Assembly (NCBI GenBank): GCA_016722445.1
Contig: JADKIZ010000002.1
Span: forward strand, 124,001-188,000
DNA from: Flavobacteriales bacterium
GTDB lineage: Bacteria > Bacteroidota > Bacteroidia > Flavobacteriales_D > Sanyastnellaceae
Direction of reading: 5' to 3'
Length of the DNA stretch: 64,000 bases
In this document: piece by piece, positions 45,417 to 55,515 of the stretch
Numbering within the stretch: position 1 is the first letter of the stretch
Layout of the letters: the number at the start of each line of letters is the position of its first letter
Made by a program: the position numbers and the translations under genes
The notes under the pieces: model-generated
Told to the model about the DNA's origin: nothing
Databases searched by the model: none
What the model saw: the letters and a program-made list of their open reading frames with translations, nothing else

Positions 45417-45422
45417 TTAACT
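45288..45422 (+). repeat. attC recombination site 2
   Basis: R'' GCATAAC (45291-45297) and R' GTTAACT (45416-45422). The right half (45343-45416, ACCAAGTGCAGTGCTGGCAG...GCTTCGAAATC, CGCCAAGCGCC) matches attC1, showing that the two sites come from the same integron type. The left arm pairs poorly. Confidence 0.72.
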
Positions 45423-45484
45423 CATTCAAATCATAATAATTCCAAGCCATAAAATTTCAACCAGCATAGAATATTTCCCCCACG

Positions 45485-45513
45485 AAAAAACCCCGCTTTC
45501 GGCGGGGCTTTTC
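45485..45513 (-). terminator. Intrinsic terminator of the 45539 gene
   Basis: AAAACCCCGC/GCGGGGCTTTT stem with loop TTTCG; the minus-strand end is TTTTTTCGTG. It lies 26 bases after the stop of the leftward gene. Confidence 0.85.
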
Positions 45514-45538
45514 AAGGTAAAAGGTTTAGTGTATATGA

Positions 45539-45965
45539 TTAAGCGGCGGCTGGGGCCTGGGCCTGGAGTTCGGCTTTGCGGGTTTCAGCGTCGGTTTTCA
45601 AAACCGTGAGGCTGGAGATACTCGCTTCGAACACCAGAATGTCTGATACACTTTCAATCAGCTCAGAAGAGTCGAAGTTGCGCTTACGGCCGTTCAGATA
45701 CGAAACGCGGTAGGTAAGACGGTCCTTCTCGATCTGCGCTTCTTCGCGTTCATTGCCTTCAGGCATGGTGAGCAGGCGTTCTGTAATCTGTGCCAAATCT
45801 GCTTCTGCTGTAGCAAGATCTGCCAGGACATTTGCCGATGAGCTCTCCATCTTGTCGCGTCTGTGTTCTTCAACGCCTTTCTTGAAGGTCAACTCTGTGA
45901 GCTTTTCGTTGATTTTTGAAATTACCGCATCGCATTCGCTGATCGTGGTAATGTTTGAAATTTAT
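45539..45965 (-). CDS. Coiled-coil hypothetical protein, probably 5'-truncated
   Basis: Helical, Glu/Ala-rich protein (LADLATAEADLAQITERLL, EREEAQIEKDRLTYRVSYLNGRKR) ending AELQAQAPAAA. The frame is open from 45963 down (TTISECDAVISKINEKLTEL before the first TTG at 45892), but no ATG or GTG is present and a stop lies at the boundary with the AT-rich neighbour. It therefore looks beheaded by insertion of the 45.97-51.5 kb block. Family unknown. Its own terminator follows. Confidence 0.5.
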
Positions 45966-47168
45966 TCAATTACATAACAACTTATATATTCTATTTACAA
46001 TTTCAGGTGGAATCGGTAACAACCCGAGTGCTTTTGCATAGTGGACTGCATCTTGGTCCGAAAGAACAGTAACGGTATTGCCGCGCATTCTTTTATCCCA
46101 TTGATTGTATGTATTTTCTACTTTTTGCCTTGCTGTTTTTGTTAACGCATTTCCAATTTGAATTTCGTCGAAATCCGTTTCGATACCTGCCAAGTTTAAT
46201 AGCTTTTCATTGATTGAATGTGCGACAGCTTTATTTCTGTCATGACTCATTTTTTCGTTGAGCATGAGCAGGTATTTCATAGGGAAATTTAGCAAATAGG
46301 CATTGAAAAGGTAGAACAAATCGTTGATCATTTCCGAATGATCACCGCTAATCACCCATTTCGGCTTCACATACTGACAATTACTAGCATCTAATACCGA
46401 CCATTGGTCGACATGACAAACCGGCTTTTTGGCGCCATTCGAATCCACACTTACTAAAGGATAACATCGTTTTTCTAAAGCTACATAAGATGCCTTCCGC
46501 AATTTTTCCATTGTACTCCTTTCGGTGCCAATACGAAATGTCACGCTATAATAAATCTCAGCAGTTTCCCACTGAAAAAACGGAAAATCAAAAATAAAAT
46601 ACGCCAGACTAGCCCACCTGATCATGTGGTTGATATCCTCAGGATGAAAAAGATGGTTATTCGGATCGAGCCCAACCATTGCCGCCAAATTGAAATCATT
46701 CTCGACAATACCCAGAGCGCTATTGACCTTCGGATCTACTTCAACGAAGACTCCATTTCGGATATCATATACCGTATAAAATTGATTTTTTGCGATGCAG
46801 ATGGATTTAAACTTGTGAATAAATTCAGAAACAGAATTATCCTTGAGTTCACCCAGTTCTTGATTCGCAAAAAGTTGGAATAATTCTGTGATATCACTGA
46901 ACTTCAACGTTTGTCCAACAAAATCAAGATACTGCATTGTCGAATTAAAATCCTCCAATCGATACTGTATAGACATTGGTTTATCACCTGTGTCAAGACC
47001 AAGCAAATTCATCATAACTGCCTTCCAAGTAGGAAAGATCAACTCATTGCTGCTAATTTTGGTTTTTCTAATTGACGACGACCATATCCGGTAATGTGAT
47101 AAGATTTGATTCGCAACTGCATCAACCGCAAACTTATCAACAAAAATATAGAAATTCCAACAATGCAC
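45966..47168 (-). CDS. PAS-like domain protein of unknown function
   Basis: 400 aa, AT-rich. The middle (residues about 125-215) resembles a PAS fold of the type seen in Bacteroidota regulators (YDIRNGVFVEVDPKVNSALG, then FHPEDINHMIRWASLAYFIF). No HTH or kinase domain is recognisable in the C-terminal half, which ends LGLLPIPPEIVNRIYKLLCN. It is transcribed divergently from the E1-nitroreductase operon 111 bases away, so it may regulate it. Confidence 0.5.
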   Translation of the reverse strand: MHCWNFYIFVDKFAVDAVANQILSHYRIWSSSIRKTKISSNELIFPTWKAVMMNLLGLDTGDKPMSIQYRLEDFNSTMQYLDFVGQTLKFSDITELFQLFANQELGELKDNSVSEFIHKFKSICIAKNQFYTVYDIRNGVFVEVDPKVNSALGIVENDFNLAAMVGLDPNNHLFHPEDINHMIRWASLAYFIFDFPFFQWETAEIYYSVTFRIGTERSTMEKLRKASYVALEKRCYPLVSVDSNGAKKPVCHVDQWSVLDASNCQYVKPKWVISGDHSEMINDLFYLFNAYLLNFPMKYLLMLNEKMSHDRNKAVAHSINEKLLNLAGIETDFDEIQIGNALTKTARQKVENTYNQWDKRMRGNTVTVLSDQDAVHYAKALGLLPIPPEIVNRIYKLLCN

Positions 47169-47279
47169 CGGGCAGAAAACTCAAAATAGCATCCCCTCCC
47201 TAATCATTCAGAAACTACACTTTGTTCCGTTGACCAACAAAACAGGGATAATTCCACATTTAACTTCTAAGTCTGGACT

Positions 47280-49676
47280 ATGATCAAACTCACAGCACTT
47301 GCACGTTTCAGAGAAAAAATTGTTCAAAGGATTTCACGAAATCTTGCTTCTCGCAATTCATTTCGTTATTATTGTAAGAAATTAGCCTTTTCTAGGATGT
47401 CGTCAAACCTAACTAACATACTGCGGCATCAAGGTAATGTCGCGACTAATGATTGCTGTCCAGATATTTTCAGAATTTCTAGGGCATCGGAATCGCAGGC
47501 ACTTGAGCATTTGTTGAATACAAATAAATCAATCCAGATTTATGATTCAATCAATTCCCAATTGCGTGATCTTGTTAAACTTCGCAACCCGAATAAATCA
47601 CTTAGCGAAGTTGAATATGATGAATTAATAAGCTCCCATGTTGGCAAAGTGCCAATTGAAGAATACGGAGTCTGGGTATATTATAAGTGGAGTAATAAAC
47701 TAATTCATATTTTAGACGAAAAGGAGTTTATTGAAGTAAGAACAATTAGGAATTGCTATAAAATAACTCCAGAAGAGCAAGAGTTGCTTAAATCAAAAAA
47801 AGTAGGCATCATTGGCTTAAGCGCAGGTCAATCAATAGCAATGGCAATAGCTCAAGAGCGAATATGTGGTGAGATTAGGATTGCTGACTTCGACCTCCTT
47901 GAACTAAGTAATTTGAACAGGATTCGCTCTTCCATAGACAACATTAATTTACTAAAAACCACAATTGTCGCTAGGGCTATAATGGAAATAGATCCTTATC
48001 TGAAAGTCGTAATATTTGATGGTGGTATAAATTCCCAAAACATTAGAGATTTTATACATGCGGATGGTAAGATCGATCTTCTAATAGAAGAATGTGATAG
48101 TCTTGAAATAAAAATTCTGGCTCGAATTGAAGCCAAAAAATCTTGCATTCCAGTGCTTATGGACACAAGTGATCGAGGAATGATCGACATAGAAAGGTTT
48201 GATTTAGATGCAAACTATCCCATTTTGCATGGATTAGTCAATGAATCCATTCCGTTAGAATTTTATGCAAGTCTGAAAACCTCAGAGGAGAAACTCCCCT
48301 ATATCCTGCCGATTCTTGGTATTGATTCTCTTTCTACTCGATTGGCAGCTTCTGGTTTACAAGTTGGTGACTCAATAACAACCTGGCCTCAGTTATATAG
48401 TGACGTAACTTTTGGAGGAGCAGCCTCAGCGGCTATTTCCAGGAGACTATTATTAGGTGAAGAAATTAAATCAGGTAGGACATGGATTGATTTAAATGAA
48501 ATTTTTGCCGTACCCGATAAGCCATCAATTGATTTCAAATTCGAAGAACCATTGTCTGTTGAACAAATACTCAACATTTGCGCATCAATACAGGTTAAAG
48601 TTGAAGATGAAGTACCTAAAGATGTATTGCAAAAAGTTCTTTCTGCAGCCATAAAAGCTCCGTCTGCGGGTAATAATCAGAAATGGAAGTTTGTAATTAA
48701 AAACAGTGGAATTATTGTCTTGATCGATAAAAAGGAAGCATTAGCCTTCAGTGACAATTTAAACATTGCCTCATTAATAAATGTTGGTTGTTCAATCGAG
48801 AATATCGAACAACAATCAAAAGCACTAGGATGGGCGACAAAAATCGAATACTTAGGCGATTCATATTTTCCTGCCGTTGCTTCCATTAGTTTTTATAAGA
48901 GTTCAAGTCAAGAACCATCTTTAGCCGATCAAATTAATTCTCGTTGTACAACGCGTTCCAATAGCGCATATTACCGAGGAGATCAAAGGATATATTCACA
49001 AAGTGAAGCTCAGCTTTCCACCGAATTCATCAAATTAAAATTCGAACAAGACCCTAGTAAAATTCAAAAAATTGGTAATCTGATCTGCAAAGCAGACCGT
49101 ATTCGTTTTCTAAATACTCAAGGACATCAAGAATTCTTTAAGCATGAGATAAGATGGACTACTCAAGAAAGTACTTCTAAAAAGGATGGTTTAGATATCA
49201 ATCAATTTGAGTTAAATGTTTTAGACAGAATGGGATTAAACATTGTAAACAGACTTGATGTAATCAATTTCCTGAATACCATTGATGGGGGTGAATCGCT
49301 TGAGAAAATTAGTTCAAAGTGCTTCAAAAACGCTGATTCAATTGGCTACACATTAACTAAGGGTTATGGCCAAGTTGACCTAATAAATACTGGCCAGCTA
49401 ATAGAGCGATTCTGGCTATTGGCAACCAAAGCAGAGTTAGGAATTTTTCCAATGACTGTAATTCCAATGATGACTAGCCTTGTTAATAGTGATAAAAACA
49501 ACTACCTTTCAGAAGAATCTCTTAATAATTTAAGAGAAATTCAGACTGAAATCTCAATATTACTAGATATTCCCAGTGATTGGCGATTGACTTTTATGAT
49601 GAGAACTAATGGAGTCGAGCCTAATCAACATAGAAGCCCTAGACATGAATTAGATGCAAAAACAATTATTGTATGA
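47280..49676 (+). CDS. Rv1355c/MoeY-like fusion: ThiF-type adenylyltransferase plus nitroreductase fold
   Basis: 798 aa. Residues about 170-420 form an E1/ThiF-like Rossmann domain: VGIIGLSAGQSIAMAIAQE (nucleotide loop from about residue 174) and DFDLLELSNLNRIR (about 203), the usual ATP-site pattern. Residues about 450-790 resemble an FMN nitroreductase (APSAGNNQKWKF at about 460; MMRTN near the end). This fusion occurs in the Mycobacterium Rv1355c (moeY) family and in many Bacteroidota. The adenylated substrate is unknown. Its stop overlaps the next start as ATGA. Confidence 0.75.
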   Translation: MIKLTALARFREKIVQRISRNLASRNSFRYYCKKLAFSRMSSNLTNILRHQGNVATNDCCPDIFRISRASESQALEHLLNTNKSIQIYDSINSQLRDLVKLRNPNKSLSEVEYDELISSHVGKVPIEEYGVWVYYKWSNKLIHILDEKEFIEVRTIRNCYKITPEEQELLKSKKVGIIGLSAGQSIAMAIAQERICGEIRIADFDLLELSNLNRIRSSIDNINLLKTTIVARAIMEIDPYLKVVIFDGGINSQNIRDFIHADGKIDLLIEECDSLEIKILARIEAKKSCIPVLMDTSDRGMIDIERFDLDANYPILHGLVNESIPLEFYASLKTSEEKLPYILPILGIDSLSTRLAASGLQVGDSITTWPQLYSDVTFGGAASAAISRRLLLGEEIKSGRTWIDLNEIFAVPDKPSIDFKFEEPLSVEQILNICASIQVKVEDEVPKDVLQKVLSAAIKAPSAGNNQKWKFVIKNSGIIVLIDKKEALAFSDNLNIASLINVGCSIENIEQQSKALGWATKIEYLGDSYFPAVASISFYKSSSQEPSLADQINSRCTTRSNSAYYRGDQRIYSQSEAQLSTEFIKLKFEQDPSKIQKIGNLICKADRIRFLNTQGHQEFFKHEIRWTTQESTSKKDGLDINQFELNVLDRMGLNIVNRLDVINFLNTIDGGESLEKISSKCFKNADSIGYTLTKGYGQVDLINTGQLIERFWLLATKAELGIFPMTVIPMMTSLVNSDKNNYLSEESLNNLREIQTEISILLDIPSDWRLTFMMRTNGVEPNQHRSPRHELDAKTIIV

Positions 49677-50365
49677 CATTCAAGTTCCAGGCATTTCATG
49701 CATTATCTAACCCTGAATTAGCGACAGCATTTCACGAAGGTCATACTCGCATCCTAACCGATTTAGGAATTGAAAGCATAACAAGCAATTATCCAGAATG
49801 GATGCGTGATCCTAACGTAATTGCCATAATAGTAACGGCAGAGGATGATTCTGTCGTTGGAGGAATTAGAGTTCATAAATATGATGGTTCATTCGAATTA
49901 CCTATTGTATCTGCTATCAAAGATCAAGATGAAAAAATAATTGAAATCGTAAATAAGAGAAAAAACACAGGAGGCATTTCTGAATCCTGTGGCTTATGGA
50001 ATGCGAAAAAAGTGTTTGGTCAAGGAATTAGTCCTCTTCTAGCAAGAAGTTCAGTATCACTATCAAACCAATTTAACACCAAGTCACTTGTTTGTTTTTC
50101 TGCACCCTACACGCTCCGCATGATTAAACAATTAGGATTTAATGAGATAACGGAGATTGGTGAGGCAGGCAAATTTCCATATCCAAACGAAAAATTCATA
50201 TCCTCTGTTTTGGAAATTCCAGACATACACCAAATTAGTTCTGCAACAATTGAAAACCACAGACGAATTGTTAGTCTAATGGAACAACCCAATCAATCCT
50301 GCGTAGAATCCTCTCAAGGTAAAGAATTAACCGTCGAATACAACTTATTTGTGGAGTTCTCGTAG
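49673..50365 (+). CDS. GNAT/FeeM-like acyltransferase candidate
   Basis: 230 aa, overlapping the upstream gene by four bases. The strand-loop pattern VTAEDDSVVGGIRVHKYDGSFELP and SESCGLWNAKKVFGQGISPLLARSSVSL is suggestive of the N-acyl amino acid synthase/FeeM or autoinducer-synthase-like GNAT fold, with conserved acidic residues. The assignment is tentative. Together with the E1-nitroreductase gene it suggests synthesis of an acylated or modified small molecule. Confidence 0.5.
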   Translation: MTFKFQAFHALSNPELATAFHEGHTRILTDLGIESITSNYPEWMRDPNVIAIIVTAEDDSVVGGIRVHKYDGSFELPIVSAIKDQDEKIIEIVNKRKNTGGISESCGLWNAKKVFGQGISPLLARSSVSLSNQFNTKSLVCFSAPYTLRMIKQLGFNEITEIGEAGKFPYPNEKFISSVLEIPDIHQISSATIENHRRIVSLMEQPNQSCVESSQGKELTVEYNLFVEFS

Positions 50366-50387
50366 AAGTGCCCAAAAAGCACTAGAG

Positions 50388-52501
50388 TTGAAAACTACAT
50401 TCTTTATCCTATTATCAATAATTGCACCTCAACTATGGTGTCAAACCGTTATTTATGACGGTACTCTAATCGAACATTTTGGTAAGTCGATTCAAGTGCT
50501 ATGTGACTCAACTGGCTCAATGAATCCAGTTCAAGCAATTAGTGCGACAAACTATCAATATGCAAACCTGTCGGTACCTAATCTTGGTGTAACTACAAAT
50601 ACATATTGGGTCAAGTTTTCAGTTACCAATAAAACATCGAATGAAGAATTACTATTAGATCTTCGACAATCAAGCTTAGATGAGGTTGAATTCTTTGATT
50701 CCACCTATTCCAAAACACTTGACGATCGTACAAGAATATCTGATAGGATAATTAAAAACCAAAACTACATTTTCAAATTAAGTATACCCGAAAACACGAC
50801 AAAAATTTTTCTACTTAGGATTCATTCAGGTGATCAGGTTCAGTTACCATTGGCCATTGGAACTCATGATCAAATACTTCAAGAACTTAGTAAAAAGGAC
50901 TTGTATTTTGGATTATATTCGGGGATACTCTTCGCAATGCTACTTTCAGCATTGCTGATTTTCATTAAAACAAAAGACAAAATATATATACTTTACGTAG
51001 GTTATATTTTGACTGTGTTTTTCACTCAGGCGAATTTTCAAGGGTATACACTTAGATTCTTTTGGGCGAATAATCCTGAAATTGAAAGATATTCTGTTTA
51101 TGTATTTTCTGCAGCAGTCGGTATCGTAGGCTCGATATTTATCATTAATTATTTACAGGTAAGAAAAAACGCACCTTGGGCTCTGAAAGTATTCTATATA
51201 ATTTTCTTTATTTACCCACTTGTTGTCATACCAGCATTTTTCGGCTATTTTAATTTTTCATACAATGTACTTCAAATGATAGCCTCATTTAGTGCATTCT
51301 TCGTGCTATATGTTGCGTTCTATTGTTGGAGAAGAGGAAACAGTCAAGCTGGAAATCTTCTGATTGCTTGGAGTTCATTCCTAATTGGTATTGTAGTCTT
51401 CGTCTTGCGAGATTTTGGAATTGTGCCATATAACACGCTTACTTCAAACACTATGACCATCGGATCTGCAGTAGAAGGCATATTACTCTCTTTCGGTTTG
51501 GCTGACAAGATCAATCAACTGAAATCAGAGAAGGAACAATCGGATGCAGAGCGCATTAAGATGATCCAGTCGCAAAATGAAATCTTGAAGTGAAGGTGCA
51601 TGAACGTACCGCCGAATTGGAAGACGCTAAAGAACGAATTCAATCTCAATATGATCATTTAAGATTGACGCAAAAACAACTGGTTGAGTCTGAAAAACTG
51701 GCAGGTCTTGGTCAAATGACAGCCGGTATCGCTCATGAACTGAATAATCCAATCAATTTCGTAACAAGCAATGTGGGTCCACTGCACCGAGATATCGAAG
51801 ATGTGGTTGGTCTCCTGAATGAATATTACCAATTGCCCGATGAGCCGACTTCAGACCAAATCTATGATCTGAAAGCGAAATACAAAAAAACCGACATTGA
51901 TTTTGTGCAAAAGGAAATTCACCAATTACTACAAGGTATAGAAGAGGGTTCAAAACGAACTGCAGAAATTGTGAGGGGACTGCGCATTTTCGCACGGGCA
52001 GACAAAGACACACTTGTACCAGCAAACATCAATGAATGTCTGCAAAGCACACTCGTGGTAATGAAAAGCGTGACCAAAGGAAATGTCAATCTCACGAAAG
52101 AAATTGATCCAGCCATGCCTTTCATCGAATGCTTCCCCGGCAAGCTCAATCAAGTCATTGCGAATTTGATTGCGAATGCGGTGCAGGCGACGAAGATGCC
52201 GGGAAGGAGTACCTTGGACAGGCAGGTATTTGTGAAGTCGTGGCACGATGAAAAATATGTACACGTTTCGGTGAAGGACAATGGTTGCGGGATTGAAGAT
52301 GCCGCGAAGGAAAAAATCTTTGTGCCTTTTTATACCACCAAAAGTGTAGGCGAAGGTACCGGCCTTGGATTGTCCATCTCCATGGGCATTGTAGAGGAAC
52401 ACAACGGCGAAATTGAGGTGATCTCAACGCCCGGCGAAGGAAGTGAGTTTATCGTACATTTGCCCCGAGCCCGAAAAGGAGTTAGCCTCTCCGCAGCCTA
52501 G
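50388..52501 (+). CDS. 7TMR-DISM sensor histidine kinase, split by a one-base deletion
   Basis: About 705 aa. TTG at 50388 gives a signal peptide (MKTTFFILLSIIAPQLWCQ), then a 7TMR-DISM extracellular sandwich (ATNYQYANLSVPNLGVTTNT..WVKFSV), seven membrane helices (about residues 185-375), a coiled coil and a HisKA/HATPase_c core. The phospho-His is in GQMTAGIAHELNNPINFV; N box NLIANAVQA, G1 DNGCGI and G2 GEGTGLGLSISMGI are present. The frame breaks at 51587; adding one G gives NEILEVKVHERTAELE. It follows the GNAT gene by 23 bases. The first half is AT-rich, the kinase half is not. Confidence 0.82.
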
Positions 52502-52512
52502 GGCATATCTAC

Positions 52513-53597
52513 ATGAATGAACGTATTGGAATATTGTACCTCGACGATGAGGAACAAAACCTGTTGTCATTTCAAGCCCTGTTTCGCAGGGACTATGATG
52601 TTCATACCGCTACCAATGCACCAGATGCTGTTCAGATCCTGAACTCGAAAAACATCCAGATCATTTTCTCCGACCAGAAAATGCCCGATGTAAGCGGTGT
52701 GGAGTTTTTTGAAATGATCCTCCACGATTACCCGGATGCCGTGCGCATCCTCATTACCGGCTATGCCGATATCGAAGCGGTGATCGACGCCATCAACAAG
52801 GGTCAGGTGTACAGATATGTGACCAAACCCTGGGATGCCAACGACCTCAAAATCTGCGTCGAAAATGCCCTCGAAAAATTTCGCAGGGATAAAGAACTGA
52901 TCGAAAAAAACAAACAACTGGGTGAAGCCAATGCCGAACTTGAGAAGTTTGTCTATAGCGCCTCCCACGACCTTCGCGCACCTGTCGCCTCGATCATGGG
53001 CGTGGTGAAAGTGGCCAAAATGGAAGGAACGGATGAAAAGTCTGCCGCCTATTTCGACATGATCGAAAAAAGCGCAAACCGACTCAACGAATTCGCCACA
53101 AACATCATCCACTATTATCAAAACAACCACAGCGAAGAGCTGATCGAAGAGGTCAACTTCGAATCACTGATCGATGAGGTTTTCGACAAATACCAACATC
53201 TGGCGGAAAATGTGAACATTACCTTCAGAAAGGACATTGCCGCAAACAGCGTCTATCGCTCAGATACCTACAGAATTCGCATGATTCTGAATAACCTTGT
53301 TTCGAATGCCATCAAATTTGCCGACAACAAAAAACAACCTTGTTTCGTAGATGTGTCGGTGGTGCAGAACAAGGAAAAAGCCGTGGTGAGGGTGTCGGAC
53401 AATGGCGTCGGCATTTCACCGCAAATACTGCCCACGGTATTCGAAATGTTTTTTTCCAATACCGATAAAAATGTAGGTAGCGGCGTGGGTTTGTATATCG
53501 CCCGACAAGCCGTGAAAAGACTCGGCGGCGTAATTTCCGCCAGCAGTGAACAAGGAAAGGGATCGCGTTTTACTTTGAAATACCGAATAAGGCATGA
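52513..53597 (+). CDS. Response regulator-histidine kinase hybrid, 3' end frameshifted
   Basis: REC domain first (LYLDDEEQNLLSF; phospho-Asp in IFSDQKMPD; KPW near residue 105), then a coiled coil and a kinase core (phospho-His in VYSASHDLRAPVASI; N box NNLVSNAIKFAD; DNGVGI; VGSGVGLYIARQ). The frame as read runs to 53643. Adding one A at 53578-53580 gives the natural ending FTLKIPNKA with a TGA overlapping the next ATG. It probably relays phosphate from the 7TM kinase. Confidence 0.85.
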
Positions 53598-54007
53598 GCC
53601 TGATCAACGACAATATCATCTTTCACCTCGTGGACGACAATGACATCGACATTGCCGTGAACACGAAGCTGCTGCAATTGTCCGGCATCACGCCCAATAT
53701 TCACGCCTATAACAACGCCACCAGATTCCTGCAAGCCATCAATGCCAATCAGGAATTGTATTCCACCAAAACCCATGTGATCCTGCTCGATATCATGATG
53801 CCGGGCATGAATGGTTTTGAATGTCTCGATGAATTGTCGAAACTGCCGGAAAAAATCAAAACAAAACTCAAGGTCTTTATGTTATCCAGCAGCATCGACC
53901 GCAACGATATCCGCCTCGCCGAATCTTACGACCTTGTGCAACGTGTCCTCGAAAAACCGCTGGATATCTATCTCCTCAAAAAAACACTGGAGGGCATTTT
54001 AGAGTAA
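53594..54007 (+). CDS. Single-domain response regulator
   Basis: 137-aa REC domain: VDDNDIDIAVN at the start, phospho-Asp in ILLDIMMPGMNGFE, Ser/Thr in MLSSSID and the Lys in LEKPLD. No output domain. ATGA overlap with the hybrid kinase indicates a phosphorelay of three consecutive proteins. Confidence 0.88.
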   Translation: MSLINDNIIFHLVDDNDIDIAVNTKLLQLSGITPNIHAYNNATRFLQAINANQELYSTKTHVILLDIMMPGMNGFECLDELSKLPEKIKTKLKVFMLSSSIDRNDIRLAESYDLVQRVLEKPLDIYLLKKTLEGILE

Positions 54008-54046
54008 GACTGTATCTCATCTGTTACTGCTCAATGCCTTTAATAG

Positions 54047-55411
54047 ATGATCAAAACTGTTTTCTGCTATGCCTACCCTTCCTCTGCGTTATTTGTTATT
54101 GCTCTTCTGATCTTATTCATCGGTGTCGCGTATTTTATCAGGGCATATCGCCATAACCACATCACGACCGGATTGACGATCGCTATCGCCGTGTCACTGA
54201 CGATCAGACTCTTCACATCATCGGACCACTACCTGCACGACTGGGATGAAAAATACCACGCCCTGGTTGCGAAACACCTGGCAGATCACCCCCTCACTCC
54301 GATGTTGTATGAAGATCCTGTGCGGCCATACGATTACCACGACTGGACGAACAACCACATCTGGCTGAGCAAACCTCCGATTGGATTATGGGGCATGGCT
54401 TTGTCCATCAAATTATTTGGCACGCACGAATACGCCGTGCGACTCCCTGCCCTACTCTATTCTTTGTTGTCGGTGCTGTTGGTCTTTCAAATCGGTCGGT
54501 CATTGTTCGATGATCGCACTGCCCTCATTGCCGCCATGCTTACCGGTACCCATGGTATGCTCACCGATCTCGCCTCCGGCAGACTCTCCAGCGATGGCAT
54601 CGAAACGTGTTTTCTATTCGTGATGAATGTGGGATGGTACTATCTCTTCAAAATAAGAACAACGGAATTCACATGGATGAACTATATCGTGTTTGGTGCA
54701 ATCACCGGTATGGCTTTTCTCACGAAATGGCAACCGTCATTGCTCCTGTTGGTCGTCTCCTTCACGCTGCACATCCACCGCGCAAACATTTTCCGCACCA
54801 TCCTTGGACATGCGCTCAGTCTCGTCACCGCTGCTATTCCGGTCCTTCTGTGGTATCAACATTGTCATCAAAATTTTCCGGCAGAAACAAACCACATGAT
54901 GCAGGCCATCTTTCATCCGCTGCATTTGAACGATCCGCACAACGATGCCACCTGGTATACCTACCCCACCGTATTCGGCAACTATTTTGGATATACCACC
55001 TATTTGCTCATCGCCTACGTCGTTTACCTCAGCATCAAAACGAAGGAAAGGAAGTGGATAGTTTTATCCGCATGGATCATCATACCCTTCTTCATCTTTC
55101 AAATCGCCGAAATCAAACGCGGAACATATCTGATGATATTCGCACCAGCCATTTTTCTGATCATTGGATACTTTCTACAACATCATATCACTTGGCGAAA
55201 AATTCCACTGCGACTCCTCGCCACGATATCCGTCATCTTCATCGCAGGATATTCCATCGAAAAACTTTATCTCTTCTCCTCCAAAAGTCAAACCACCCCC
55301 GACTGGACCATCCGCATCAAAGAAGCCCATCCCCAACCCGGCTCTGTCATCTACAACGAACCGCATTATATTGAGATGATGTTTTATCATGAAGTCACAG
55401 CGTACCCTTGA
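54047..55411 (+). CDS. GT39/ArnT-type membrane glycosyltransferase
   Basis: 454 aa, about ten membrane helices. The catalytic acidic motif HDWDEKYHALVAKHL (about residues 64-78) and SKPPIGLWGMALSIKLFG..EYAVRLPALL are typical of dolichyl/polyprenyl-phosphate-sugar transferases (PMT_2). It probably glycosylates lipids or proteins at the outer face of the inner membrane. The TGA stop is also the first base triplet of a heptamer A array. Confidence 0.85.
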   Translation: MIKTVFCYAYPSSALFVIALLILFIGVAYFIRAYRHNHITTGLTIAIAVSLTIRLFTSSDHYLHDWDEKYHALVAKHLADHPLTPMLYEDPVRPYDYHDWTNNHIWLSKPPIGLWGMALSIKLFGTHEYAVRLPALLYSLLSVLLVFQIGRSLFDDRTALIAAMLTGTHGMLTDLASGRLSSDGIETCFLFVMNVGWYYLFKIRTTEFTWMNYIVFGAITGMAFLTKWQPSLLLLVVSFTLHIHRANIFRTILGHALSLVTAAIPVLLWYQHCHQNFPAETNHMMQAIFHPLHLNDPHNDATWYTYPTVFGNYFGYTTYLLIAYVVYLSIKTKERKWIVLSAWIIIPFFIFQIAEIKRGTYLMIFAPAIFLIIGYFLQHHITWRKIPLRLLATISVIFIAGYSIEKLYLFSSKSQTTPDWTIRIKEAHPQPGSVIYNEPHYIEMMFYHEVTAYP

Positions 55412-55515
55412 ATTATGAAGTATGAATTATGAAGTATGAATTATGAATTGTGCTGACGTAGTTTGGGGGGATGAGGTTGGGATTTTGAATTATGAAGTAT
55501 GAAGTATGAATTATG
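55409..55515 (+). repeat. Heptamer A arrays flanking the four-helix-bundle gene (left)
   Basis: Arrays at 55409-55449 (starting with the TGA of the glycosyltransferase) and 55485-55515. Their inverse counterpart is at 55882-55923. Confidence 0.82.
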
